Shown here one piece after another: positions 15,343-22,724 of a stretch of DNA of 22,724 nt (the stretch's first letter is position 1; the number at the start of each line of letters is the position of its first letter). Under the pieces are notes generated by a model. It had not been told where the DNA came from and did no database searches. It saw nothing but the letters and a program-made list of their open reading frames with translations. Location: positions 1 through 22,724 of the forward strand of contig CAZBTI010000049.1 in assembly GCA_964494395.1 (NCBI GenBank). Reading direction: 5' to 3'. Position numbers and translations under genes: made by a program. Source of the DNA: SHLQ01 sp964494395. GTDB lineage: Bacteria; Actinomycetota; Acidimicrobiia; Acidimicrobiales; SHLQ01.

Positions 15343-18048
15343 ATGCACGCGAACTTCTCCCAGCAGCTTCCAGATATCGACCCAGCCGAGACACAAGAGT
15401 GGCTTGAATCCCTTGACGCAGTCGCGGCTGGATCTGGAAAGCAGCGAGCCAGATTCATCATGTCGAAACTTATGGCTCGCTCCCAAGAGAGCCAGATCGG
15501 TACGCCCCCATCTGTATGGACCCCGTACCTCAATACGATCCCCGCTGAGGCCCAACCATTCTTCCCTGGCGACGAACACATCGAGCGCCGAATTCGCGCC
15601 TTCATCCGATGGAACGCTGCAGCCATGGTCGTGCGCGCAAATAAGGTCGCTGACGGCATTGGTGGCCACCTCAGTTCCTTTGCCTCCTCGGCCTCGCTAT
15701 ACGACGTTGGGTTCAACCATTTCTGGCGTGGCAAAGAGGATGGCCTCGCTGGCGATCACATCTACATGCAAGGTCACGCAGCCCCAGGTATCTATGCGCG
15801 CGCCTACCTCGAGGGTCGCTTTGACGAGTCGACGCTCGACAACTTCCGCATGGAGATCGGCGGCAACGGCCTGTCGTCCTATCCTCACCCACGCCTCATG
15901 CCTGGCTTCTGGGAATTCCCGACCGTGTCGATGGGACTTGGCCCAATCAACTCGATCTACCATGCACGTTTCGCTCGCTACCTGACGCAGCGCCGTATCG
16001 ACGATGCATCGGAAGGAAAGATCTGGGCGTTTCTCGGCGACGGTGAAACCGACGAACCAGAGACCCTCGGCGCAATCTCGCTCGCTGGTCGCGCAAGCCT
16101 CGGAAACCTCATCTGGGTTGTCAACTGCAACCTGCAACGCCTCGACGGACCGGTCCGAGGCAACTCGAAGATCATCCAAGAGCTCGAAGGTAACTTCCGC
16201 GGTGCTGGCTGGAACGTCATCAAGGTCGTGTGGGGTTCCAAGTGGGATGATCTCCTCGCCCGCGACGTCGACGGTGTATTGCTCAACAAGATGAACGAAG
16301 TCGTCGATGGCGAGTTCCAGCGATACGCCGTCGAAGATGGTGCGTACATCCGTGAGCACTTCTTTGGACCCGACCCTCGCCTGCGCAAGCTCGTCGAGCA
16401 CCTCTCCGACGAAGAGCTCACCAACCTTCCCCGCGGCGGACACGACTATCAGAAGTTGTACGCCGCCTACAAGGCTGCTGTCGAGGAAACCGACCGTCCA
16501 ACGGTCATCCTCGCAAAGACCATTAAGGGCTGGACGCTCGGCGAGGGCTTCGAAGCTCGCAACAGCACCCACCAGATGAAGAAGATGAACAAGGACCAAA
16601 TGCTGGAGATGCGGGCGCGCCTCTACCTCGAGGACGAGATTCCCGAGTCGGCGCTCGAAGATGGCGTACCTCCGTACTTCAGGCCAGCTCCCGACTCAGA
16701 AGAGGCGCAATATCTGCGTCAGCGGCGCACCCAACTGGGCGGTCCACTGCCGAGCCGTATCGTGCGAACCCGCCGCCCCCTCACCCTTCCCTCCGAGAGC
16801 ATTTTCGACGACCTCGACAAGGGCTCGGGCGGTCGCGAAGTTTCGACCACAATGGCATTTACTGCAACGTTGCGGACAATGATGCGCGACGAGCAGTTTG
16901 GTGAGCGGGTAGTGCCGATCATCCCAGATGAGGCCCGCACGTTCGGCATGGACTCGATGTTCCGCGAGTTCGAGATCTACGCCCCGCACGGCCAACTGTA
17001 TGAACCCGTCGATCACGAACTTCTGTTGTCCTACTCCGAGGACACCGACGGCCAGATACTCGAAGAGGGCATCACCGAAGCTGGCGCAATGTCGAGCTTC
17101 ATCGCTGCGGCGACCAGCTATGCCAACTATGGCGTGCCGATGGTTCCGTTCTACACCTTCTACTCCATGTTCGGATTCCAACGTGTCGGCGACCTGATCT
17201 GGTCAGCTGCCGACTCACGGGCCCGCGGCTTCCTCATGGGTGCAACCGCTGGTCGAACGACCCTCATGGGCGAAGGTCTCCAGCACCAAGACGGACACAG
17301 CCTTGTGCTGGCGTCGACCGTCCCAGCGTGCGAAGCCTACGACCCCGCCTACGCCTACGAACTCGGCGCCCTCATCAAAGATGGGCTCCGCCGGATGTAC
17401 GGACCTGTAGAAGATGGCGGCGGCGAGGACATCTTCTACTACCTGACCATCTACAACGAGAACTACGATATGCCCGCTCGACCAGACCATGTCTCTGATG
17501 AAGACATCGTCTCGGGCCTCTACCTGTGGAACCACGCTCCCGAGCGTGCACACAAGGCAGCGATCTTGTTTTCCGGATCGGCGCAAGGCGCGGCCCGAGA
17601 GGCGCAAGCCGAACTGGCCGAGCACTACGACGTTGGCGTCGAACTGTGGTCAGCAACGTCGTACAAGAAGCTTCGCGAGCAGGCGCTCGGCGTCGAGCGC
17701 ACAAACCGCACGCGGGTCGATGGGCCACCGGCGCAGTCCGACGTCGCCCTCAAGCTCGGAAGTGTGGGCGGACCGATCATTGCGGTCACCGACTACATGA
17801 AGATGGTCCCCGATCAGATCGCTCGATGGGTACCAGGAAACTTCGTTGCGCTCGGAACCGACGGCTTTGGCAGGTCAGACACCCGCGAAGCGCTGCGGTC
17901 CTTTTTCGAGATCGACACGGCAAACGTCATCATCGCAACGCTGTCGGCGCTCGCCGACGAGGGCAAGATCGACCGGAGCGCGGTCGCCGATGCCATTGCT
18001 CGATACGGCGTCGACCCCGGCCGACCCGACCCCGCACACGCTCACTAA
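15343..18048 (+). CDS. aceE: Pyruvate dehydrogenase E1, homodimeric type
   Basis: 901 residues, normal for AceE. It decarboxylates pyruvate on thiamine diphosphate and passes the acetyl group to a lipoylated E2. Seen: the N-terminal E2-contact region (QEWLESLDAVA), GGHLSSFASSASLYDVGFNHFW, the ThDP/Mg motif GDGETDEPE (232-240) ending at NCNLQRLDGP (261-270), the inner-loop region ILAKTIKGWTLGEG, and the C-terminal transketolase-like domain (TLMGEGLQHQDGHS, MVPDQIARWVPG, LGTDGFGRSDTR). ATG 15343 has AGG six bases upstream. It belongs to the lpdA-sucB-lipBA pathway but lies 8 kb away, and no aceF accompanies it. Confidence 0.97.
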   Translation: MHANFSQQLPDIDPAETQEWLESLDAVAAGSGKQRARFIMSKLMARSQESQIGTPPSVWTPYLNTIPAEAQPFFPGDEHIERRIRAFIRWNAAAMVVRANKVADGIGGHLSSFASSASLYDVGFNHFWRGKEDGLAGDHIYMQGHAAPGIYARAYLEGRFDESTLDNFRMEIGGNGLSSYPHPRLMPGFWEFPTVSMGLGPINSIYHARFARYLTQRRIDDASEGKIWAFLGDGETDEPETLGAISLAGRASLGNLIWVVNCNLQRLDGPVRGNSKIIQELEGNFRGAGWNVIKVVWGSKWDDLLARDVDGVLLNKMNEVVDGEFQRYAVEDGAYIREHFFGPDPRLRKLVEHLSDEELTNLPRGGHDYQKLYAAYKAAVEETDRPTVILAKTIKGWTLGEGFEARNSTHQMKKMNKDQMLEMRARLYLEDEIPESALEDGVPPYFRPAPDSEEAQYLRQRRTQLGGPLPSRIVRTRRPLTLPSESIFDDLDKGSGGREVSTTMAFTATLRTMMRDEQFGERVVPIIPDEARTFGMDSMFREFEIYAPHGQLYEPVDHELLLSYSEDTDGQILEEGITEAGAMSSFIAAATSYANYGVPMVPFYTFYSMFGFQRVGDLIWSAADSRARGFLMGATAGRTTLMGEGLQHQDGHSLVLASTVPACEAYDPAYAYELGALIKDGLRRMYGPVEDGGGEDIFYYLTIYNENYDMPARPDHVSDEDIVSGLYLWNHAPERAHKAAILFSGSAQGAAREAQAELAEHYDVGVELWSATSYKKLREQALGVERTNRTRVDGPPAQSDVALKLGSVGGPIIAVTDYMKMVPDQIARWVPGNFVALGTDGFGRSDTREALRSFFEIDTANVIIATLSALADEGKIDRSAVADAIARYGVDPGRPDPAHAH

Positions 18049-18123
18049 CCCAAGCATCCATTCGGGCCACACCAACAGGCCATCTGGACGATCGGTGCGT
18101 TCAACGTTACCGTTCCCCTATGT

Positions 18124-19233
18124 ATGGCTCTTTCAGTGGATAGCGCATCGGCGGGCTCCTCTACTGGCGTGGATGATATTCGTATCATTGAGGATGACGA
18201 AAACACACTTGGTTTCTCTTCGGCTCTTGCCAGAGTGAAACGCAATCGGGCGTGGTGGGCGCTGCCCATCGTTCCGTGGCTGTGGTACCTCGTCCGCTCC
18301 CTCTTCGCGTTCATGGACCAGGTCGCCGTCGCGCTGCCGGTTATCGTCCTTCTGTCAATCCTCGGTTCGCTCGCGGTTGCGGTGTTCGCCCGGTCTCTAC
18401 CCTTCGTTGCACTCGCAGCATCGCTCGGGTTGTTCTTCGTCGTTGCTGTCCTCTTTCCCTTTCGTGGAACCAGCGGGCCAGCTCCGGTCGATTCGGTTCG
18501 GGTCGGCACGTTCAACGCGGGTCTCTACTGGTTCAGCGACAACGATCTCGGCTTCCTCGTCTTTGATCAAGAGCCCGACCTCATCGTTGGCGTTGAAATC
18601 GCCGAATCGCACGACACCGAACTCCGGTCGAGATTCACAAACGCCGTGACCGACGTGATCCCGGTCGAACGAATGCAGCAGAACGAGGCGGGGCTACAGC
18701 CTGAGGGAACGTCCTTTCGCCGAAACGGCCTACCCAGCATTGGGGTCTACTCCGATCTCGAGATGATCCAACTCGACGACCCGATCGCAGACGTGATCGA
18801 AGGCGGCTTGCCGGGCTTCCGTTTGCAGGTCACCACAGATTCGGGCGACATGATCGTGTACGCGCTGCACATTCCTCGTCCGCTCGGCGGTGACGGTCTG
18901 TTCGAGGTTTCCGCCGGGGAGCATGTGGCGATCGCTGACGCCATCGCCGATGCAGTCGCGGCCGAAACCTTGCCGACCATGGTCATTGGCGACCTCAACG
19001 CCGTCGATCGTGGCCAGGCCTACCGTGCGCTTACGAACACGCTGGTCGATGGGATCCGTCACGCCGATTCCGCCGGACCGACGACCGACCGTGCGTTCCC
19101 AGAATCGCTGCTCTACGCACGCGTTGACCATGTCTTGATGTCACCCGGATTGTGCACTGAAAACGCAGTCTCGGTCGACACGCTCTGGTCTGACCACCAC
19201 CCGATACTCACCGACATCGGGCCGTGTAGTTAA
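18124..19233 (+). CDS. Membrane-anchored endonuclease/exonuclease/phosphatase (EEP) family protein
   Basis: 369 residues. A cytoplasmic leader of about 40 residues is followed by three hydrophobic helices (WWALPIVPWLWYLVRSLFAF, VALPVIVLLSILGSLAVAVFA, FVALAASLGLFFVVAVLF). The EEP domain then lies outside the membrane: VRVGTFNAG with the metal Asn, DLIVGVEIAE with the metal Glu (family usually QE), YALHIPRPL, MVIGDLNAV (GDxN), RVDHVLMSP and SDHHPILTD (catalytic SDHxP). All metal and catalytic residues are present, so it is probably an active phosphodiesterase or nuclease. The substrate could be extracellular DNA, a lipid head group or a sugar phosphate. Start ATG 18124 lacks a good Shine-Dalgarno. 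The 75 bases after aceE hold no clear terminator. Confidence 0.87.
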   Translation: MALSVDSASAGSSTGVDDIRIIEDDENTLGFSSALARVKRNRAWWALPIVPWLWYLVRSLFAFMDQVAVALPVIVLLSILGSLAVAVFARSLPFVALAASLGLFFVVAVLFPFRGTSGPAPVDSVRVGTFNAGLYWFSDNDLGFLVFDQEPDLIVGVEIAESHDTELRSRFTNAVTDVIPVERMQQNEAGLQPEGTSFRRNGLPSIGVYSDLEMIQLDDPIADVIEGGLPGFRLQVTTDSGDMIVYALHIPRPLGGDGLFEVSAGEHVAIADAIADAVAAETLPTMVIGDLNAVDRGQAYRALTNTLVDGIRHADSAGPTTDRAFPESLLYARVDHVLMSPGLCTENAVSVDTLWSDHHPILTDIGPCS

Positions 19234-19268
19234 AGCGGAGTTAAGCGCTCAGAGTGACGAATGGGAGA

Positions 19269-19283
19269 TTCGCGATTCGCGAA
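19269..19283. promoter_or_regulatory. Palindrome before the Wzz/kinase gene
   Basis: TTCGCGA-T-TCGCGAA is a perfect palindrome with 7-base arms around one central base. It sits directly before a -10-like TACTAT (19285-19290), so a bound protein would block that promoter. No good -35 accompanies the TACTAT. Confidence 0.45.
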
Positions 19284-19318
19284 CTACTATTTGCATTGAC
19301 CCGGAGGAGAACTCTCTC

Positions 19319-20977
19319 GTGATGTACGAAACAGGTTCCCAGGCGAAGGAAACGCCGGGACTCGAAGACTACCTAGCAGCGATTCGACAGCGGAAGCTGT
19401 TGATTATTATTTGTGCCGTCCTCGGCTTAGCCGCGGCGGTGCTCTTCACAAGCTCACAACAGCCCACGTTCGAGGCTGCAGCGAAGGTCCTTGTGAACCC
19501 CACCAACGTGGGAGCGATCGACGACCGGCTCGTCCCGCCAGAACTCGAACGTGAACGCGAAATCGTCGACTCCGAGGCGGTGGCCCGTCTCGTCGCCGAG
19601 GACCTCGGAATCACCACATCATCGCTCCTCTTGCTCCGCGACCTCGAGGTCGTCTTCGTCGCAGGCAGCGACACCCTCGAACTGCTCTATCAAAACGGCG
19701 ATCCAGAAGAGGCTCAACGGGTCGTGAACTCATTCGCCGCGCAGTACGTCGCTCAGCGCATTGAGCAATCCACTGATCTCGATAATGCAGAGATTGACTC
19801 CGTCCAAGCCGAAGTCGATCGACTCCAAATCGACATCGATACGGTGCAAGCCGAGATCGATACCACCACCCAAGCCCAAGCTGCAGCAGCGGCCGCGCAG
19901 AACTCAGCCACTTCTACCTCGCTCTCCGCGTCGGCGACCGAACTCCGGACCGAACGAAACGCGTTGCGCAACACGCTCAACCAACAGCAGGCTGCACTTC
20001 AAAGCGCGACGATCGATCGCGATACCCGAACTGCTCCTGCAGAGGTGCTCGAGCGCGCAGCGGTCCCTACCTCTCCGATCGGGTTCTCTGACAACATTCT
20101 TCGAGCCGTCGGCTTGCTACTCGGGCTCGGCGGCGGCGTCGCTCTGGCCTTCGTCTTGCACCGACTCGATCGCACCGCCCGAGATTCGGCCGATGTCGAG
20201 CTCGCACTCGGCACCAGCGTGCTGGCATCCATCCCGTCCTTCGGCATGGCACACCGCAGTGGCTCGTCGGCGATCGTCATGCTCGCCGGTGGCCGTTCAG
20301 CCCGGGTGCAACGAGCACGAGAGGCGTTCCGACGCCTGCGTTCGTCGCTCCAATTCTTGGGCACGACCCGCGATGCCGACACCTTCCTCATCACCAGCGC
20401 CCGGCCGACCGAGGGCAAGTCGACCACGGTCGCCAACTTGGCCATCGCACTTGCACAGGGCGAAACACGCGTCTGCCTCGTCAACGCAGATATGCGTCGC
20501 CCAACCATCGAAAAAGTGCTCGGCATTTCTGGGCAGCAGCAGGGCCTCAGCGACTGGCTCGTCGACCAGAGCGTCACGAACATCATGGTGTCGGTTGAAG
20601 GAACTCCCGGCCTCGTCGTCGTTCCAGCCGGAAACCCGCCAGCGAACCCTGGTGAGCTGCTTGCGAGCGGCCGCATTGGAGACCTCATCTCCGAGCTCTC
20701 CAGCCAGTTCGACATCGTTCTCGTCGATGCTCCACCGGTCATCAACATCGCCGACGCTTCCACCATTGCACCGGTCGTCGACGGAACCATCGTCGTGGTC
20801 GACAGCAGCCGCACCGACACCGACACGCTGCTCAAGGTCCGAGCAGAGATCGACCGCTCCGGCGGCAAGGTCATGGGCGCAATCCTCAACCGCGACGACA
20901 GCGACTCGGGCCGAAGCGTGCTCCGCAAAGACCGTTACGCATACGAAAAGGTCGGCGCATCGAGAGCTACGAACTAG
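19319..20977 (+). CDS. Wzz/BY-kinase-type polysaccharide co-polymerase with altered Walker A'
   Basis: 552 residues. A Wzz chain-length domain is held between two membrane helices (about 27-45 and 259-280), with a coiled-coil-like, Ala/Gln-rich outer region (about 150-240). A cytoplasmic CpsD/CapB-like ATPase follows: Walker A TSARPTEGKSTT (Lys367), Walker A' at CLVNADMRRP (389-393) and Walker B IVLVDAPP (about 465-470). Such proteins set polymer length and, in active kinases, autophosphorylate a C-terminal tyrosine cluster. Here the first Walker A' Asp is Asn389 and only Tyr540 and Tyr542 remain near the end, so kinase activity is doubtful. The start is GTG 19319, eight bases after GGAGGAGA; ATG 19322 is next to it. 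The O-antigen-ligase-like gene starts 24 bases after its stop. Confidence 0.9.
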   Translation: MMYETGSQAKETPGLEDYLAAIRQRKLLIIICAVLGLAAAVLFTSSQQPTFEAAAKVLVNPTNVGAIDDRLVPPELEREREIVDSEAVARLVAEDLGITTSSLLLLRDLEVVFVAGSDTLELLYQNGDPEEAQRVVNSFAAQYVAQRIEQSTDLDNAEIDSVQAEVDRLQIDIDTVQAEIDTTTQAQAAAAAAQNSATSTSLSASATELRTERNALRNTLNQQQAALQSATIDRDTRTAPAEVLERAAVPTSPIGFSDNILRAVGLLLGLGGGVALAFVLHRLDRTARDSADVELALGTSVLASIPSFGMAHRSGSSAIVMLAGGRSARVQRAREAFRRLRSSLQFLGTTRDADTFLITSARPTEGKSTTVANLAIALAQGETRVCLVNADMRRPTIEKVLGISGQQQGLSDWLVDQSVTNIMVSVEGTPGLVVVPAGNPPANPGELLASGRIGDLISELSSQFDIVLVDAPPVINIADASTIAPVVDGTIVVVDSSRTDTDTLLKVRAEIDRSGGKVMGAILNRDDSDSGRSVLRKDRYAYEKVGASRATN

Positions 20978-21001
20978 CTCGATTCGGCCTAACCTTTCAT
21001 C

Positions 21002-22339
21002 ATGTCCGCTGTCCCAATTACCGTCTCATCGGTTACCGCACCGCGAGCGACCGAACCGTTCGTTCGCGCTCCGGGGATGCCCGAACGAATTGTCGCCATC
21101 GGCATGCTGTTCGTTTTTGCGTTCGCACTGCCATTCGACTGGTTCGTCCGGGTGGGTGGGAGCTCCGCCGGCACTGTTCAAGGCGGTAGCCCGCTGACGA
21201 CGCTGACGTTCCTCAGCTTCCTTGGTGTCGTCTGGTTAGCCTTCAACGGCAACTGGCATCTTCTCGCTGCCGCTGCCGCTCGCGAGCCCCTGCTCACTGC
21301 GCTTATCAGCATTGCGGGAATCTCCGTGCTGTGGTCGGTCAATTTCGTCGAAACCCTCTCGAGCGCTGTGGTCATGATGATCACCTTGTTGGTCGGCTTC
21401 TACTTCGCTGTTCGATACAGAATTAGCGAAGTGATCGCGATGGCATCGATCGCTATGGCCGTAGGCGTCGTCGCGAACTACGCATTCATCTTCGTCTTTC
21501 AAGATTTCGGCCTCGACACCATCAACGTTGGCACCGACGGCGGCGCAAAATGGAGTGGCGTCTTCGTCACAAAGAACGAACTCGGCCGCATTGCGTCGCT
21601 CAGCGCCATGATCTTTGCCTTCAACGCCGTACAACGGCGTAGTTTCTTCATCTGGCCAATGTGGACGCTCTTAGCGCTCGTACAGATCATCGCCAGCGAT
21701 TCAGCAACTTCGCTCGGGGCATCAGCGGGTGTGATCGCCCTCGCTGGGGTCTTCCTCGGCTTCCGAGGCCGCAAGACGCTCTATGGCGCAACGGCCGTTG
21801 CGATGACCTCGGTCTTCACGGTGCTGACCGTCATTGCGGCCACAAACCTTACGGCAGCCACAGCGCTGGTGGGCAAAGACGGCACGTTCACCGGGCGACT
21901 CCCCCTCTGGCAGAACAGTTTCGAATTCGGTATCGCCGAACGACCGTGGCTCGGCTACGGCTGGATCGGGTTCTGGACCGACGAGGTGTCACGGTTCGAG
22001 GTTCTGGTGCGATCCAACTTTGCCGTGCCGCACGCTCACAACGCGTTTATCGATGCGTGGCTGTTCATCGGTCCAATCGGTGCAATCCTTCTGGCTGGCA
22101 TCTACGGCCGAGGCCTTATCTGGGGAGCGCGCAACATCCGTGCGGTTTCGGGCGCTGTTGGGCTTTTCCCGATCCTCATGATTTCGTACGGATTTATCTT
22201 CTCCCTTACTGAAGTAGGCGTAATCCGACGTGATATTTCCCTCGTCCTCTTCGTCGTAGCCATCGTCCAGGCTGCCTCAAACAAAGGGCAAAAGAGGCCG
22301 TACATGGTTCGGACGGACCATGGTGAATCGCCCATTTAG
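21002..22339 (+). CDS. O-antigen ligase / Wzy polymerase-like membrane protein
   Basis: 445 residues with about ten to twelve hydrophobic helices over most of its length, so an integral membrane protein. The large periplasm-facing loop carries the O-antigen-ligase/Wzy_C signature: GKDGTFTGRLPLWQNSFEFGIAERPWLGYGW followed by PHAHNAFIDAWLFIGPIGA, with the conserved GR.xLW, GYG and HxHN blocks. Members ligate or polymerise lipid-linked glycans at the outer membrane-facing side; polymerase and ligase cannot be told apart from sequence. With the co-polymerase just upstream it is probably the polymerase or ligase for a surface polysaccharide. Start ATG 21002 has no strong Shine-Dalgarno but is translation-close to the previous stop. 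Confidence 0.87.
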   Translation: MSAVPITVSSVTAPRATEPFVRAPGMPERIVAIGMLFVFAFALPFDWFVRVGGSSAGTVQGGSPLTTLTFLSFLGVVWLAFNGNWHLLAAAAAREPLLTALISIAGISVLWSVNFVETLSSAVVMMITLLVGFYFAVRYRISEVIAMASIAMAVGVVANYAFIFVFQDFGLDTINVGTDGGAKWSGVFVTKNELGRIASLSAMIFAFNAVQRRSFFIWPMWTLLALVQIIASDSATSLGASAGVIALAGVFLGFRGRKTLYGATAVAMTSVFTVLTVIAATNLTAATALVGKDGTFTGRLPLWQNSFEFGIAERPWLGYGWIGFWTDEVSRFEVLVRSNFAVPHAHNAFIDAWLFIGPIGAILLAGIYGRGLIWGARNIRAVSGAVGLFPILMISYGFIFSLTEVGVIRRDISLVLFVVAIVQAASNKGQKRPYMVRTDHGESPI

Positions 22340-22379
22340 TCCGGACGGTCATTCTCTTCCCGTTTAGCTCAACAAGTGG

Positions 22380-22404
22380 TATTTCGTTGTCGACTCACGA
22401 AATA
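22380..22404. promoter_or_regulatory. Inverted repeat abutting the start of the acidic-repeat gene
   Basis: TATTTCGT (22380-22387) and ACGAAATA (22397-22404) are perfect 8-base arms around a 9-base spacer that contains GTCGAC. The right arm ends two bases before ATG 22407. It could be an operator, or an RNA hairpin limiting access to the start. There is no Shine-Dalgarno in the usual window. Confidence 0.5.
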
Positions 22405-22406
22405 TC

Positions 22407-22724
22407 ATGCAATATCGATCGCACCTCCTCGCCGCCGGCGCTCTCGTTGCCGGAATCGTCGTCGGCCTACTCTTCTTTCTTGCCACGCCTGGAGATACTT
22501 CCAGCGCCTTGGCAACCACGGAGAGCAAACTCGCCGCTGCCCAAACAGCCAGTGAAGAGGAGCCCCCCGTGGCTCTACCGTTCGCCGACGAGCCCGAGCT
22601 CCCAGAGACGAGCGCGCCCGACGCCGAAAACGAACCAGCCATCGAAAACGAACCCGACGTAGAAGACGAACCCGACGCGGACGACGAACCCGACGCGGAC
22701 GACGAACCCGACGCGGACGACGAA
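22407..22724 (+). CDS. Signal-anchored protein with acidic hexapeptide repeats, C-terminus cut by window edge
   Basis: The frame from ATG 22407 stays open to the last base: 106 codons. The N-terminus is a short basic stretch (MQYRSH) and a hydrophobic helix (LLAAGALVAGIVVGLLFFLA), a signal peptide or membrane anchor. Residues 30-73 are Ser/Thr/Ala/Glu-rich. From residue 74 comes a hexapeptide repeat moving from ENEPAI and ENEPDV through EDEPDA to DDEPDA, strongly negative and probably extracellular; it may bind calcium or act as a stalk (inference). The following domain is outside the window, so no family can be assigned. It follows the O-antigen-ligase-like gene by 67 bases on the same strand. 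Frames in other phases here are shadows. Confidence 0.7.
   Translation, partial: MQYRSHLLAAGALVAGIVVGLLFFLATPGDTSSALATTESKLAAAQTASEEEPPVALPFADEPELPETSAPDAENEPAIENEPDVEDEPDADDEPDADDEPDADDE
22626..22724 (+). repeat. 18-base tandem repeat encoding acidic hexapeptides
   Basis: Five and a half 18-base units in frame from 22626. The last units are exact copies of gacgacgaacccgacgcg (22680-22697, 22698-22715, then a partial); the first three have drifted. The array continues past the edge, so copy number is unknown. Confidence 0.9.

Noticed and set aside
15697..16599. 300-residue minus-strand frame inside aceE
   Set aside because: Antisense shadow of AceE with no start support or motif.
19761..21197. 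478-residue plus-strand frame overlapping the Wzz/kinase and ligase genes
   Set aside because: Ser/Pro/Arg-rich shifted frame crossing two real genes and their gap.
22387..22662. 91-residue frame near the right edge
   Set aside because: A shifted frame; the ATG 22407 frame has a signal anchor, in-frame repeats and stays open to the edge.

Overview
The window is high-GC bacterial chromosome and looks like an actinomycete, most plausibly from the Acidimicrobiia (Ilumatobacter-like). Pointers are a homodimeric AceE pyruvate dehydrogenase, an actinobacterial SucB/DlaT-type E2 with two lipoyl domains, a DUF222/13E12-family HNH protein under a CGAAC-N4-GTTCG LexA box, and promoters that place the +1 at the start codon (leaderless mRNAs). 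The taxonomic call is an inference; there is no rRNA gene. No tRNA, CRISPR array or insertion sequence was seen.

Layout. (1) 1-2593: a divergent pair. On the minus strand, running off the left edge, is the N-terminal part of a large protein with polymorphic-toxin architecture. On the plus strand is a DUF222-HNH nuclease with a perfect LexA box between its -35 and -10. (2) 2617-7795, minus strand: a lipoate/2-oxoacid dehydrogenase operon, lpdA - sucB - lipB-lipA. LipB and LipA are fused in one reading frame, and the fusion has no ATG, GTG or TTG at the expected LipB start. A possible 34-residue membrane peptide lies upstream of lpdA. (3) 7997-9727: a GGDEF protein with a decayed HD-GYP-like N-terminus. 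(4) 9731-12655, minus strand: a GT4 glycosyltransferase and a membrane-anchored CapD-like SDR with altered catalytic residues, separated by a repeat-bearing intergenic stretch. (5) 12808-14547: TIGR01777 epimerase, SRPBCC protein (4-base overlap) and a DUF427 protein. (6) 14584-15129, minus: RNase HI. (7) 15343-18048: aceE. (8) 18124-19233: a membrane-anchored EEP-family hydrolase. (9) 19319-22339: a Wzz/BY-kinase-type polysaccharide co-polymerase and an O-antigen-ligase-like protein. (10) 22407-edge: a signal-anchored protein entering an acidic hexapeptide repeat.

How they fit together. lpdA (E3), sucB (E2), the LipB-LipA fusion (which makes the lipoyl cofactor on E2) and aceE (E1) supply most of a pyruvate/2-oxoglutarate dehydrogenase system. 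No second E2 is in the window, so the SucB-type E2 may be shared by AceE and the 2-oxoglutarate E1, as known for mycobacterial DlaT. The glycosyltransferase, CapD-like SDR, Wzz/kinase and ligase are a dispersed surface-polysaccharide set. The toxin-like gene and SOS-type nuclease form the accessory, most variable part of the window.
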